Positions 1 to 8,156 of a DNA stretch of 64,000 bases are shown here, in pieces (positions within the stretch are counted from its first letter, which is position 1; each line of letters begins with the position of its first letter). The stretch covers positions 442,849-506,848 of the forward strand of contig NZ_KB849688.1 of assembly GCF_000368785.1 (NCBI RefSeq). The letters are read 5' to 3'. Under the pieces are notes generated by a model. It saw only the letters and a program-made list of their open reading frames with translations, did no database searches and had not been told where the DNA came from. Source of the DNA: Acinetobacter towneri DSM 14962 = CIP 107472. GTDB taxonomy: Bacteria; Pseudomonadota; Gammaproteobacteria; Pseudomonadales; Moraxellaceae. The translations under genes and the position numbers were made by a program.

Positions 1-1
1 T

Positions 2-76
2 AGGGGTATCGCCAAGTGGTAAGGCACCGGTTTTTGATATCGGCATCCGTTGGTTCGAATCCAGCTACCCCTGCCA
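2..76 (+). tRNA. glnQ: tRNA-Gln (TTG anticodon)
   Basis: A 75-nt cloverleaf can be folded. The acceptor stem AGGGGTA pairs with TACCCCT, followed by discriminator G and an encoded CCA. The anticodon stem CCGGT/ATCGG (27-31 and 39-43) closes the loop TTTTGAT, which carries the TTG anticodon at 34-36. The T-loop GTTCGAATC is present. TTG reads CAA glutamine codons. It lies 36 bp before prs, so tRNA and prs may share a transcript that starts outside the window. The gene symbol is only a conventional guess. Confidence 0.96.
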
Positions 77-112
77 TCTATTCTTACATACACCAACCGC
101 CAAGGGTGCTTC

Positions 113-1066
113 ATGCCCAATCTTGTCGTTTTTAGTGGAACCGCGCATCCACAATTCGCTCAAAAAGTCGTAAGCCACTTGCACATTCCTTTAGGTGCTG
201 CATCAGTTTCTACCTTCTCTGATGGTGAGATTGCTGTAGAGATTACCGAGAATGTCCGTGGTAAAGACGTATTTATCGTACAACCTACTTGTGCGCCAAC
301 CAATGACAACCTCATGGAAATCTTGGTGATGGCTGACGCGTTGCGTCGTGCAAGTGCAGGTCGTATTACTGCCGTTATTCCTTACTTCGGTTATGCCCGC
401 CAAGACCGTCGTCCTCGTTCTACACGTGTTCCAATTACCGCTAAAGTGGTTGCAGATATGCTCACCACTGTAGGGATTGACCGTGTAGTGATGATTGACT
501 TGCACGCAGACCAAATTCAAGGTTTCTTCGACATCCCTGTAGACAACATTTATGGTACGCCTGCGCTATTGGCTGACCTGCGTCAACAGTCACACGACAA
601 TCTCATGGTAGTTTCACCAGACGTTGGTGGTGTGGTTCGTGCGCGCGCTGTTGCAAAACAAATGGGTGATATCGATCTTGCAATTATCGATAAACGTCGT
701 CAAAAAGCGAATGAATCACAAGTGATGCATTTGATTGGTGATGTAAAAGATCGTGACTGTGTCATTGTAGATGACATGGTGGATACTGCAGGTACATTAT
801 GCAAAGCTGCCGATGCACTTAAAACTTTTGGTGCTCGCCGCGTTGTTGCTTATGCTACCCACCCTGTACTTTCAGGCAAAGCGATTGAAAACCTGAAAAA
901 TTCTGTGATTGATGAACTGGTTGTTACAGATACCATTCCTCTTTCAGAAGAAGCTCAAGCACTTGGTAAAATTCGCCAAGTATCTGTAGCAAGTATGGTT
1001 GCAGAAACAATTCGCCGTATTAACAACGAAGAATCTATTAGCGCAATGTTCGATTCTTATCTATAA
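113..1066 (+). CDS. prs: Ribose-phosphate pyrophosphokinase (PRPP synthetase)
   Basis: This cytosolic enzyme makes PRPP from ribose 5-phosphate and ATP, feeding purine, pyrimidine, histidine, tryptophan and NAD synthesis. The 317-aa product has the usual class I length. Visible motifs are the metal/ribose-5-P region with [11 protein letters not shown] and the PRPP-binding loop [13 protein letters not shown] chose ATG 113 ([11 protein letters not shown]), preceded by an AAGGGTG-like ribosome site. An in-frame ATG at 50 lies inside the tRNA-Gln gene and cannot be the normal start. It is followed by a clear terminator. The position directly behind a tRNA-Gln is usual for gamma-proteobacteria of this group. 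Confidence 0.97.
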   Translation: MPNLVVFSGTAHPQFAQKVVSHLHIPLGAASVSTFSDGEIAVEITENVRGKDVFIVQPTCAPTNDNLMEILVMADALRRASAGRITAVIPYFGYARQDRRPRSTRVPITAKVVADMLTTVGIDRVVMIDLHADQIQGFFDIPVDNIYGTPALLADLRQQSHDNLMVVSPDVGGVVRARAVAKQMGDIDLAIIDKRRQKANESQVMHLIGDVKDRDCVIVDDMVDTAGTLCKAADALKTFGARRVVAYATHPVLSGKAIENLKNSVIDELVVTDTIPLSEEAQALGKIRQVSVASMVAETIRRINNEESISAMFDSYL

Positions 1067-1087
1067 TAGAGCGCTAAATTTTCAAAG

Positions 1088-1109
1088 CCCTGCCACTTGG
1101 CAGGGTTTT
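1088..1109 (+). terminator. Rho-independent terminator after prs
   Basis: The stem CCCTGCC/GGCAGGG has loop ACTT (1088-1105) and is followed by TTTTC. It sits 22 bp after the prs stop and separates prs from rplY. Confidence 0.85.
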
Positions 1110-1114
1110 CTATC

Positions 1115-1144
1115 ACTAGATTGGTCGCAGATCTAGTTTATTTA
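1115..1144 (+). other. Second hairpin in the rplY leader
   Basis: The arms ACTAGAT (1115-1121) and ATCTAGT (1131-1137) pair with a 9-nt loop and are followed by TTATTT. It could be a back-up terminator for prs or a leader structure of rplY. The sequence alone does not decide. Confidence 0.4.
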
Positions 1145-1167
1145 AACTCAAAATAAGGATGTCTATC

Positions 1168-1464
1168 ATGGCAAACTTCGTATTAAACGCTCAAGCGCGT
1201 GAAGCAGCTAACCAAGGGAAAGGTGCGAGCCGCCGCCTTCGTCACGCTGCATTAGTTCCAGCTATCATTTATGGTGGCGACGCTGAGCCTGTAACAATCA
1301 CTTTAGAACTTCGTGAGCTTGTAAAAGCTTTAGAAAGCAATGCTTTCTTTGAAGAAGTTGTAGAAATCAAAGTAGGCGACAAAGTTGAAAACGTGAAAAT
1401 CCAAGCGTTACAACGTCACCCTGCTAAAAACACACCTATGCACGCTGACTTCAAACGCGCATAA
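1168..1464 (+). CDS. rplY: 50S ribosomal protein L25 (short form)
   Basis: L25 binds 5S rRNA in the large subunit. The 98-aa product matches the short, single-domain E. coli-type L25 rather than the longer Ctc/TL5 form. It begins [19 protein letters not shown] and contains [16 protein letters not shown], typical of the family. I chose ATG 1168 because AAGGA at 1155-1159 is correctly spaced from it; the upstream in-frame ATG at 1159 overlaps that ribosome site. pth follows after 18 bp, so the two are probably co-transcribed. Confidence 0.95.
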   Translation: MANFVLNAQAREAANQGKGASRRLRHAALVPAIIYGGDAEPVTITLELRELVKALESNAFFEEVVEIKVGDKVENVKIQALQRHPAKNTPMHADFKRA

Positions 1465-1482
1465 GTGTTCATGGTATAATTA

Positions 1483-2064
1483 GTGGCTAATATTTCACTG
1501 ATTGTTGGTTTGGGCAACCCTGGTAAAGAGTATGCCCAAACCCGCCATAATGCAGGCTTCTGGTTTGTAGAACGCCTTGCAGATCAATATGGCATTACAT
1601 TAAAAGCCGATCCTAAATTTCACGGGATCAGCGGACGTGGTAATATCGAAGGTCAAGACGTTCGTCTGTTATTACCCACAACCTTTATGAATCGTTCTGG
1701 TCAAAGTGTTGTTCCCTTCGCCAAATTCTATCAAATTGCACCTGAAGCAATGCTGATTGCTCATGATGAACTGGATATGAACCCAGGGATCATTCGCCTA
1801 AAAACGGGTGGTGGTCATGGTGGACATAATGGTTTACGTGACATCGTGCCGCACACAGGTCCAAACTTCCATCGTTTACGCATTGGTATTGGGCATCCGG
1901 GTTCAAAAGAACGCGTGTCTGGTCATGTACTGAGCAAAGCACCAAGTAGCGAGCAAACTTTAATGGATGATGCACTTGCACATGCATTAGGTCGTATCAA
2001 GTTACTGGTCAATGGCGAAGTACAACAAGCCATGAATCAAATCAATGCCTATAAACCGAACTGA
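1483..2064 (+). CDS. pth: Peptidyl-tRNA hydrolase
   Basis: Releases peptides from peptidyl-tRNAs that fall off the ribosome. The 193-aa length is normal for bacterial Pth. The N-terminus carries GLGNPG (Asn12) and RHNAG (catalytic His22), followed by FMNRSGQSV and the HDELD segment of the active site. The start is GTG at 1483; the preceding ATG at 1471 runs straight into a stop. No good ribosome-binding site precedes the GTG, so translation may depend on coupling to rplY 18 bp upstream. The rplY-pth pairing is common in proteobacteria. Confidence 0.96.
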   Translation: MANISLIVGLGNPGKEYAQTRHNAGFWFVERLADQYGITLKADPKFHGISGRGNIEGQDVRLLLPTTFMNRSGQSVVPFAKFYQIAPEAMLIAHDELDMNPGIIRLKTGGGHGGHNGLRDIVPHTGPNFHRLRIGIGHPGSKERVSGHVLSKAPSSEQTLMDDALAHALGRIKLLVNGEVQQAMNQINAYKPN

Positions 2065-2210
2065 TGAATCCACAATTGTTGAACAATCACACTTGCCATG
2101 TCGCAATTTTCAGAGCAAAATGCGCTTTCTGCTCGGAACTGACATCCAGCAAGCAGTGTTTGAATTCAACCATAAGATAAAATCTTAGGTCCACTAAGGA
2201 GACGCTCACC

Positions 2211-2591
2211 ATGCTATCTCGTTTATTAAAATGCAAAATCCACCGTGCTTTTGTAACTCATGCAGAACTTCACTACGAAGGTTCATGTGCAATTGACGGA
2301 ACACTCATGGATTTGGCTGGCATTCGTGAATATGAAGAAATCCACGTATGGAACGTGACCAATGGTAAGCGCTTCACAACTTATGCAATTCGTGGTGAAG
2401 ACAACTCAGGCATCATTTCAGTCAATGGTGGTGCTGCACACCAAGCCGATGTAGGCGATATTATTATTATTGCAACCTTTGGTGACTTCACTGAAGCAGA
2501 AGCCAATGCGCACGAACCACGTTTGGTCTATGCAAACCCAGACAATACCGTGAGCCACACTGCAAACTGTATTCCTGTACAAGTGGCTTAA
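2211..2591 (+). CDS. panD: Aspartate 1-decarboxylase (pyruvoyl enzyme)
   Basis: Converts L-aspartate to beta-alanine for pantothenate and coenzyme A synthesis. The 126-aa proenzyme cleaves itself at Gly24-Ser25, visible here in [10 protein letters not shown]; Ser25 becomes the pyruvoyl cofactor. The start [13 protein letters not shown] is typical and AAGGAG at 2196-2201 precedes the ATG. No panB or panC lies nearby, so the gene appears to be monocistronic, ending at a strong symmetrical terminator. Confidence 0.97.
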   Translation: MLSRLLKCKIHRAFVTHAELHYEGSCAIDGTLMDLAGIREYEEIHVWNVTNGKRFTTYAIRGEDNSGIISVNGGAAHQADVGDIIIIATFGDFTEAEANAHEPRLVYANPDNTVSHTANCIPVQVA

Positions 2592-2608
2592 GCCATTCCT
2601 GTATAAAA

Positions 2609-2639
2609 TAAAAAACTCGCAAATTTTGCGAGTTTTTTT
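2609..2639. terminator. Bidirectional terminator between panD and the DUF1289 gene
   Basis: AACTCGC and GCGAGTT pair around an AT-rich centre, with an A-run before and a T-run after. The hairpin can therefore stop the convergent transcripts from panD (+) and the minus-strand gene at 2687-3175. Confidence 0.85.
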
Positions 2640-2686
2640 ATGGCTCAATAAAAGTCTTTCTAGTCTTTAATCGCAAGAATTACAAA

Positions 2687-3175
2687 TTAGTCATCGTGCA
2701 AGCTATGCAATAAGCTATGGCTAATACCATCAGCCCTTAAAAATGCAAAATCATAACTTGCGGTTGCAAGCGCCAACACGCGACGCTCAAATTCCTGCCA
2801 CAAAGGTCGCACTTCTTTGTAGTGAATGCCCAAGCCGCTTTCATCGGTAAAATGTCGATTTTTTTCACAAATTTTCAGTGCATGATACAACTTACGCCCT
2901 TTTGAAGCATCATCACGTAAACGCACCCGCTTAGAGCGGATAAACCCTTCGACATGACGCAGGTCAGCAAAAGGCAACATAGGCACTAAAATCTGATCGA
3001 GCTGTGCATCTAAACGACGCCAAACGGCAGTGTGTTGTTCAGACGTATAACTGTTCCATTGAATCACTTCATGGTTAAAGCGACGGCAACCTCGACAGAC
3101 AGCATCACCAAACACCGTAGAACAACGACCTGCACACGGGGTTAAAGTGGCAATTTGACGATCCTTACTCAACAC
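2687..3175 (-). CDS. DUF1289 family protein
   Basis: The N-terminus has the four-cysteine DUF1289 signature, TPCAGRC followed by CRGCRR and a W a little further on, which suggests a small metal-binding module. The remaining ~115 residues (162 aa in all) are not assigned to a family by me; they are rich in charged residues and may be a C-terminal extension. Function unknown. The frame opens with GTG at 3175 and TTG at 3172. The ribosome site TTGGAG (about 3182-3187) fits the TTG slightly better in spacing, so the exact start is open by one codon. Single gene, divergent from trhO. Confidence 0.8.
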   Translation of the reverse strand: MLSKDRQIATLTPCAGRCSTVFGDAVCRGCRRFNHEVIQWNSYTSEQHTAVWRRLDAQLDQILVPMLPFADLRHVEGFIRSKRVRLRDDASKGRKLYHALKICEKNRHFTDESGLGIHYKEVRPLWQEFERRVLALATASYDFAFLRADGISHSLLHSLHDD

Positions 3176-3389
3176 AACACTCCAATATTTAACAACACCT
3201 GTTGGCGCATCAACATGAACACAACATTCTTCTTTGAAACGAGTGGCATCATACCCCGTTCTGCTACATTTTTAAAATGTTGTGTCGTGCTTTAAAACCA
3301 TGTACCGCACTCGGTTTTCTCGCATATTCACACAAAGCAGGTTAGAATATGCGCCTTAAATTTTTGTCTTTCATCTATTGGAGTACTCC

Positions 3390-4322
3390 ATGAACGCTAC
3401 TGTAGAACAGCTTGCACCTGTAGAACAGCCAGCGACCACGACTTGGGTTGTTGCCGCACTTTATCAATTCAAAGAAGTTGCAGATCCTGCCGATCTTCAA
3501 CAACGCTTATTAGATTTGGTAAATTCAATCAACCTTTGCGGTACTCTCATTGTGGCAGGTGAAGGCATTAATGGAACTGTAGCGGGTGATCGTGCCGCGA
3601 TTGATCAAGTTCACCAATTTCTGTTGGATGAAGGCTTTACCGCAATGGAATACAAAGAGTCACATAGCTCTGAAAAGCCATTCCGTAAAATGAAAATCAA
3701 GCTGAAAAAAGAAATTGTGACTTTGGGTGTAGAAGTAAAACCACGTGATTTAGTCGGTCACTACCTAGACCCGAAAGAATGGAATGAACTGATTGCTCGT
3801 GACGATGTCATTCTGATTGATACCCGTAATGACTATGAATACAAAGCAGGAACGTTTAAGGGCGCAATTGACCCGAAAACCGAAACTTTCCGTGAATTTC
3901 CAGAATATGTGAAACAAAACCTAGAACAGCATAAAGATAAAAAAATTGCGATGTTCTGCACAGGCGGGATTCGTTGTGAGAAATCGACCTCTTTATTGTT
4001 GCAAGAAGGTTTTACCGAGGTTTATCACTTAAAAGGTGGCGTACTTAAATACTTAGAAGAAACACCAGCAGATGAAAGCTTATGGGAAGGTGAATGTTTC
4101 GTATTTGATGGCCGTACTGCGGTGACACATGGTATGCAAGAAGGTCAAAACACCAAATGTCATGCTTGCGGTTGGCCATTACTGCCTGAAGAAGTTGAAT
4201 TACCAAGCTATGAACACGGTGTATCTTGTGTGTACTGTATTGATAAGACCAGTGAGAAACAAAAAGAAGGTTTCCGTATGCGCCAATCACAAATTGCCGC
4301 AGCTAAACGTAAACGTCTGTAA
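3390..4322 (+). CDS. trhO: tRNA uridine(34) hydroxylase, rhodanese-type
   Basis: TrhO (YceA) uses oxygen to hydroxylate uridine 34 of some tRNAs, the first step to 5-methoxyuridine/cmo5U-type wobble bases. The 310-aa protein has an N-terminal acylphosphatase-like domain, a central rhodanese domain with the active-site loop CTGGIR (Cys190), and a C-terminal segment with cysteine pairs CHACG and CVYC that could bind metal. ATG 3390 follows TTGGAG at 3378-3383; the earlier TTG in frame is part of that ribosome site. Single-gene transcript with its own terminator. Confidence 0.92.
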   Translation: MNATVEQLAPVEQPATTTWVVAALYQFKEVADPADLQQRLLDLVNSINLCGTLIVAGEGINGTVAGDRAAIDQVHQFLLDEGFTAMEYKESHSSEKPFRKMKIKLKKEIVTLGVEVKPRDLVGHYLDPKEWNELIARDDVILIDTRNDYEYKAGTFKGAIDPKTETFREFPEYVKQNLEQHKDKKIAMFCTGGIRCEKSTSLLLQEGFTEVYHLKGGVLKYLEETPADESLWEGECFVFDGRTAVTHGMQEGQNTKCHACGWPLLPEEVELPSYEHGVSCVYCIDKTSEKQKEGFRMRQSQIAAAKRKRL

Positions 4323-4664
4323 TCCGTACAGGCTCATACACATCAACAAGGTCTAACAAAAGCCATGTTGATGTTGTATCGACCACTCTAATCATATTGA
4401 AAAAGTCCTCATCCAGTATGGGGATTTTTTATGTCTACATATATGCTTCACGCAAGATTACATAGAACATAAAAATACAACGCTTGTTTACCAAGCATTG
4501 CGCAATATCCCCAGATTGGGTGATAGCATTCAATCAAAATAAGCCACAAAATCTGTGGCTATATTGGTGCAGATGTTTAGCACAAACTCAACATCTCCCA
4601 TAACCCAAAATTCAAGGATCGTTATGTATTCCTAAATTTATATGCCGCAATCAGGAGTGACGCT
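4323..4664. other. Intergenic region with several hairpins
   Basis: Between trhO and a small membrane protein. It holds an inverted repeat CATCAACA/TGTTGATG (4341-4348, 4366-4373), the trhO terminator (4406-4430), and a hairpin AGCCACA/TGTGGCT (4542-4560) without a T-run on the plus strand. I see no ORF, tRNA or recognisable ncRNA. Confidence 0.5.
4406..4430 (+). terminator. Terminator after trhO
   Basis: Stem TCCTCAT/ATGGGGA with one G-T pair, loop CCAGT, followed by TTTTTT. Confidence 0.8.
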
Positions 4665-4952
4665 ATGCCTAAAACAACAATTTCAAATTCAATGCACACA
4701 CTACGTTTTACGCCTGTAAAATCTGTGACTGCTGCGCATAGCACAACAATGCAAGATTGTTTGGAACATGAGTCACATACTTTTATTGTGGCTTTAGGTG
4801 CAATTTTAGGCGGTATTATTGCAGCATTTGTGGGCTACCATCTGCAAGCGCATTTCTTGAATTACGCCCTGCTCTGTGCCATTCCTATACTTGTGGCATA
4901 TAGCTTAAGACGTGTATATATCTATACCCTGACCCATGCAGAGCTTGATTAA
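4665..4952 (+). CDS. Small membrane protein, two predicted TM helices
   Basis: A 95-aa protein I do not recognise. The first ~40 residues are polar. Two hydrophobic segments follow, roughly 42-58 (FIVALGAILGGIIAAFVG) and 66-80 (NYALLCAIPILVAYSL), then a short basic/polar tail. The start is supported by AGGAG at 4653-4657, 7 nt before ATG. It opens a series of three membrane-protein genes (with 5028 and 5691) in the same direction, though spacing does not prove an operon. Confidence 0.7.
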   Translation: MPKTTISNSMHTLRFTPVKSVTAAHSTTMQDCLEHESHTFIVALGAILGGIIAAFVGYHLQAHFLNYALLCAIPILVAYSLRRVYIYTLTHAELD

Positions 4953-5027
4953 GTCTAGATTGCGCAAGACTTTACTGTTCGTCCAGTACTGCTTAGGATA
5001 GAAGCACTTTTCTAAAGCACAACTGGC

Positions 5028-5642
5028 ATGAACTTAACTGAATGGATTATTTCCATTATGGAACAACTGGGCTACCTTGGTATTGCCCTGTTAATGTTTC
5101 TGGATAATGTTTTTCCACCCGTTCCTTCTGAAATTATTATGCCCTCTGCAGGCTATTCTGCATCGCAAGGGCAATTACTGCTATTGGGTGTCATCATTGC
5201 AGGCTGTATCGGCTCGTTGTTCGCAGCGGCAGTGTTATATTGGGTAGGTTATCGCTGCAAACATGAAAGTATTTACCACTGGGTCAATCGCTACGGTAAA
5301 TATCTATGGATTAAAGAACAAGACGTCCGAAACTCCCTGCATTGGTTTGAACAATATGGACATCGGATTGTATTTTTTGGGCGCATGATTCCCGCTATTC
5401 GTTCTCTCATCAGTATTCCTGCAGGCATGAGCCACATGCCATTTTGGAAATTTATGTTTTATAGTGGTTTAGGCACAATTATTTGGACCACTTTTTTAGC
5501 TTGCGTGGGTTATTATTTTGGTGAAAACCAACAATTGATGCAGCAAATTTTCAGTCAGGTCAGCCATGTCATTATAGGCTTGGTGCTCTTAGTCATCGCA
5601 ATTATTTTATACCGTAGGCATCGCCGTAAAATGCGTGACTAA
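5028..5642 (+). CDS. DedA family membrane protein
   Basis: DedA-family proteins are inner-membrane proteins of the VTT superfamily, now linked to scrambling of lipids such as undecaprenyl phosphate and phosphatidylethanolamine. This 204-aa member shows the family hallmarks: FLDNVFPPVPSEII near the N-terminus (acidic D and E in the re-entrant region) and FGRMIPAIRSLISIPAG in the middle with conserved arginines. The C-terminus ends in a TM helix and a basic tail. Which DedA paralogue it is cannot be told from this sequence. The ribosome site is weak. The next gene follows closely. Confidence 0.9.
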   Translation: MNLTEWIISIMEQLGYLGIALLMFLDNVFPPVPSEIIMPSAGYSASQGQLLLLGVIIAGCIGSLFAAAVLYWVGYRCKHESIYHWVNRYGKYLWIKEQDVRNSLHWFEQYGHRIVFFGRMIPAIRSLISIPAGMSHMPFWKFMFYSGLGTIIWTTFLACVGYYFGENQQLMQQIFSQVSHVIIGLVLLVIAIILYRRHRRKMRD

Positions 5643-5690
5643 TGCTTGTGTTGCTGCGCAATTGAATCAATTTTTTGGGGAAAATCAGAC

Positions 5691-6107
5691 ATGAAACCAT
5701 ATTTATTATTTTTTGCTGCGGTTTACAGTATTACGCTGGTCTTACTCATTACCGTATTGATTTTTGGTCTGAACTTAGGTGGCTTGACCTTGCTCCCTGC
5801 ATTAATTGCCGCAGCATTCATTAGTGCAGGACATTTTGTCAAAAAAGAACAACGCTTACCGAGCAGTGATGAAAAAATTCAACTGGTTTGGGGCTCAAGT
5901 GCGGTGGCAATTATTATTGGTAGCTTCTTTGTGTTTTTCTTGGTGCTGATGAATCCGAATGCAGAAGCCATTTTAAAAGCTGCAGATAAAGCAGGACTAG
6001 CACTGGCTGCGGTGGTGATGCTGTGTTTGATTGCGATTCATGGTGCAGTTTTTCATGTTGCCTATGGTTGGTATGCGAACCGTTATTATCAAAAAAAGTA
6101 CTTATAA
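5691..6107 (+). CDS. ABZJ_00895-like membrane protein
   Basis: A 138-aa protein with four hydrophobic segments: near 4-22, 26-46, 67-87 and 102-126. It resembles the Acinetobacter-specific family called ABZJ_00895, whose function is unknown; this assignment is from memory and moderate. I chose ATG 5691 (MKPYLLFFAAV) with GGGGA upstream rather than the longer frame opening just after the dedA stop, whose first 15 residues look non-conserved. It lies 48 bp after dedA, so it is likely co-transcribed. Confidence 0.72.
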   Translation: MKPYLLFFAAVYSITLVLLITVLIFGLNLGGLTLLPALIAAAFISAGHFVKKEQRLPSSDEKIQLVWGSSAVAIIIGSFFVFFLVLMNPNAEAILKAADKAGLALAAVVMLCLIAIHGAVFHVAYGWYANRYYQKKYL

Positions 6108-6226
6108 GCTTACCTAAAGTACGTATTTCACACTGAACCGCAACATCAAACACTTAAAATCAACATCAGGCTGATATATCACACATAAATTTACGTCTGA
6201 CATGCGCTGTAACTGAAATGCATTCT

Positions 6227-6273
6227 GAATAGGCTATAAGCCTACATTGTAGCAGCGTAGATTAAGCCTATTC
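6227..6273. repeat. Inverted repeat upstream of the glycine-zipper gene
   Basis: GAATAGGCT at 6227-6235 is the exact inverse of AGCCTATTC at 6265-6273. A smaller CTACATTGTAG palindrome lies between them (6242-6252). It may be an operator or a structured leader ~60 bp before the start codon at 6333. Confidence 0.45.
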
Positions 6274-6332
6274 ATAGCGATTTATGAATATAGGAACGCT
6301 ATAACGCATACAAAGATAAAAAGGTGATTCGA

Positions 6333-6875
6333 ATGTCAGATTTTGAACGCAATGAAAAAATTGACCGTGATGTGGTTAAGAACTTACCAAAAGAAGAACG
6401 TGATCGCTTAAATGCCGATCCAATTACAGGAGAACCTGGTGCACACCCTGTCGGTACTGGTTTAGGTGCTGTTGGCGGTGCGGCTACTGGTGCAACAGTA
6501 GGTGCGCTGGGTGGTCCAGTAGGTGCTGTGGTCGGTGGTGCTGTAGGCGCTGTAGTGGGTGGTTTGGCAGGTAAAGGTGCAGCAGAAGTTGTAAACCCTA
6601 CCGAAGAAGAAGCTTACTGGCGTACCAATAGCTTAAATACAACCTACTTTACAGAAACACGCAACCATTATCATGATTTAGATTATGATCGTGACTATCA
6701 AAATGCCTATCGCATTGGTTATGAAAACCGCCCACATTATGATACGCACACACGTTTCGAAGATGTTGAGCCCGATCTAAGAAGCAAATGGGGGCAAATT
6801 AAAGGCAGTTCACGCTTAACGTGGGAACAAGCTAAATTGGCTGTCAAAGATGCTTGGGATCGTGCGACACGCTAA
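6333..6875 (+). CDS. Glycine-zipper domain protein
   Basis: A 180-aa protein of unknown function. Residues ~40-90 form a long glycine/alanine/valine repeat of the GxxxG type (AVGGAATGATVGALGG and similar), expected to insert in or associate with a membrane. It has no signal peptide. The second half is polar with many Tyr, Asp and Arg (LDYDRDYQNAYRIGYE), then a Trp-containing helical end (WGQIKGSSRLTWEQAK) that recalls stress proteins of the CsbD kind, a weak resemblance only. ATG 6333 is preceded by AAAAAGGTG. Monocistronic, with a strong terminator. Confidence 0.75.
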   Translation: MSDFERNEKIDRDVVKNLPKEERDRLNADPITGEPGAHPVGTGLGAVGGAATGATVGALGGPVGAVVGGAVGAVVGGLAGKGAAEVVNPTEEEAYWRTNSLNTTYFTETRNHYHDLDYDRDYQNAYRIGYENRPHYDTHTRFEDVEPDLRSKWGQIKGSSRLTWEQAKLAVKDAWDRATR

Positions 6876-6910
6876 TTGGTAACATGATCATTGAAGCGCC
6901 ATAATAAAAA

Positions 6911-6942
6911 ACGCACTGCGATTTGCGCAGTGCGTTTTTTTT
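6911..6942. terminator. Bidirectional terminator
   Basis: The 10-bp stem ACGCACTGCG/CGCAGTGCGT has loop ATTTG, with an A-run before and T-run after. It separates the converging genes at 6333 (+) and 6981 (-). Confidence 0.9.
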
Positions 6943-6980
6943 ATGAGGATTACATATTACACAATATGTAAACCAAGCCA

Positions 6981-7505
6981 TTAATCAGGCGTGTGGTACA
7001 TCAAATATAATTCATTCAGGTTTTCAGGAATTTCTTCTGCAATTTCGTCCATTAACTGACCATTGCGACGGAAAGATTCCATTTGTGGATCTTCTTCATC
7101 AATGCCGCTAAACACCATCATTGGCAAAGTTAAATCAACCAATTGCTCTTCAAATTCAGGCGTAAACCATGCTTCTTCGTTTAAGAACATCGCATCGACA
7201 AAGCCAACGCTCCAATCACCCAAACTTGAATCAACTTCTGCTTCTTCAATTTCAAATGGAAACTCAATGCCTTCTTCATTGGCTAAACTTTGGCGAATGC
7301 TTTCTAACCAAGCCTGAATTTGCGCAATAATTTCAGCAGGCACTTTCTTTTGGTTGCCTTCAAACAATTCATTTAACCATGGGTCAAATTGAGGTCCAAC
7401 TGCAATGGCACACAAGAAACCATGCGTTGCAGCGAAGTCTAGACCATACTCGTTTTGGTCACCATCTAGATATTCACTTAACAGGTCTAAATCTAAAGCA
7501 GTCAT
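6981..7505 (-). CDS. UPF0149 (YgfB/YecA) family protein
   Basis: A 174-aa acidic, all-helical protein of the UPF0149 family. Recognisable pieces are the N-terminal LLSEYLDG...ATHGFLCAIAVGP segment and a later GWSVGF-like DWSVGFVDAM. Family members include YgfB, a regulator known in Pseudomonas; the specific role in Acinetobacter is not given by the sequence. The ATG start at 7505 has GGA 7 nt upstream. It lies 68 bp downstream of the small acidic gene at 7574-7783, in the same direction. Confidence 0.85.
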   Translation of the reverse strand: MTALDLDLLSEYLDGDQNEYGLDFAATHGFLCAIAVGPQFDPWLNELFEGNQKKVPAEIIAQIQAWLESIRQSLANEEGIEFPFEIEEAEVDSSLGDWSVGFVDAMFLNEEAWFTPEFEEQLVDLTLPMMVFSGIDEEDPQMESFRRNGQLMDEIAEEIPENLNELYLMYHTPD

Positions 7506-7573
7506 TTCAAATCCATCGGTGTCAATTTAGGGGTGTAGCATAGCATTTTCAATGCCAGATACAGTACCTGATT

Positions 7574-7783
7574 TTAGTCATCTTCATCGTCAAAATCGTC
7601 GTCATCGTCAAAATCATAATCAAAATCTTTGAGCTCACGTTCCAAACGACGTTGTGCGAGTAAATCATCAATCAAACGGCGCTTTTCTAAAGATTCTTTC
7701 GCGCTTATTTTGTTTGATGCCTCATCGAAATTAACATCATCATCACCGTAGTTATCATCTAGTTCAAAATCTGTAGAAGACAC
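7574..7783 (-). CDS. Short acidic protein (PA3496-like)
   Basis: A 69-aa protein with an acidic N-terminus, a short basic helix (SLEKRRLIDDLLAQRRLERELKDF) and a poly-Asp tail. This layout resembles the PA3496 family of small acidic proteins that databases call putative envelope-integrity proteins. The assignment is by pattern and the function is unknown. GAGGTAG precedes the ATG. The tail includes a run of five Asp codons, so similarity searches may be dominated by low complexity. Confidence 0.65.
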   Translation of the reverse strand: MSSTDFELDDNYGDDDVNFDEASNKISAKESLEKRRLIDDLLAQRRLERELKDFDYDFDDDDDFDDEDD

Positions 7784-8156
7784 TAAAACTACCTCAGAAT
7801 GAAAAAATGTGAAGGGTCTAGCCGCTATTTATCTGCCTTTATAAATATTGTCAAGTTTTATTTATTTTTTTCAAAAAACTGCAACATAGACAGCTTGCAA
7901 CATTGCGGCAAATTTGTGTATTTATGAACAAGTTAGTATCATTATTTGAGATTCGCCCCAATCATAAAAATATTTTGCGGGCAAAAAGGAAATTGACTTG
8001 AAAAACAGTAATGAAGCCCCATATTCCTATCACATTCTTCATTCAAACATCATTTTAAAATCATGCTTGATTGATCAATTCACCCCCTATTTAAAGCGAA
8101 TTGTGCTATCATGCACGGTTTTTCACTGCCACAGATTCAACGAAGAGTAAGCAAAG
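7784..8156. other. AT-rich intergenic region holding the rpoD and 7574 gene promoters
   Basis: Divergent region between the acidic-protein gene (-) and rpoD (+). It is strongly AT-rich around 7840-7880. A TATCAT hexamer at 8107-8112 could be an rpoD -10, but I see no good -35 at the right distance. I found no ORF or RNA gene. Confidence 0.45.

Noticed and set aside
50-112. In-frame ATG giving a longer prs product
   Set aside because: It lies within the tRNA-Gln gene and the added residues do not belong to PRPP synthetase; ATG 113 has a ribosome site.
4542-4560. Hairpin AGCCACA/TGTGGCT as a terminator or riboswitch
   Set aside because: No T-run follows on the plus strand and no gene converges from the right; no riboswitch pattern.
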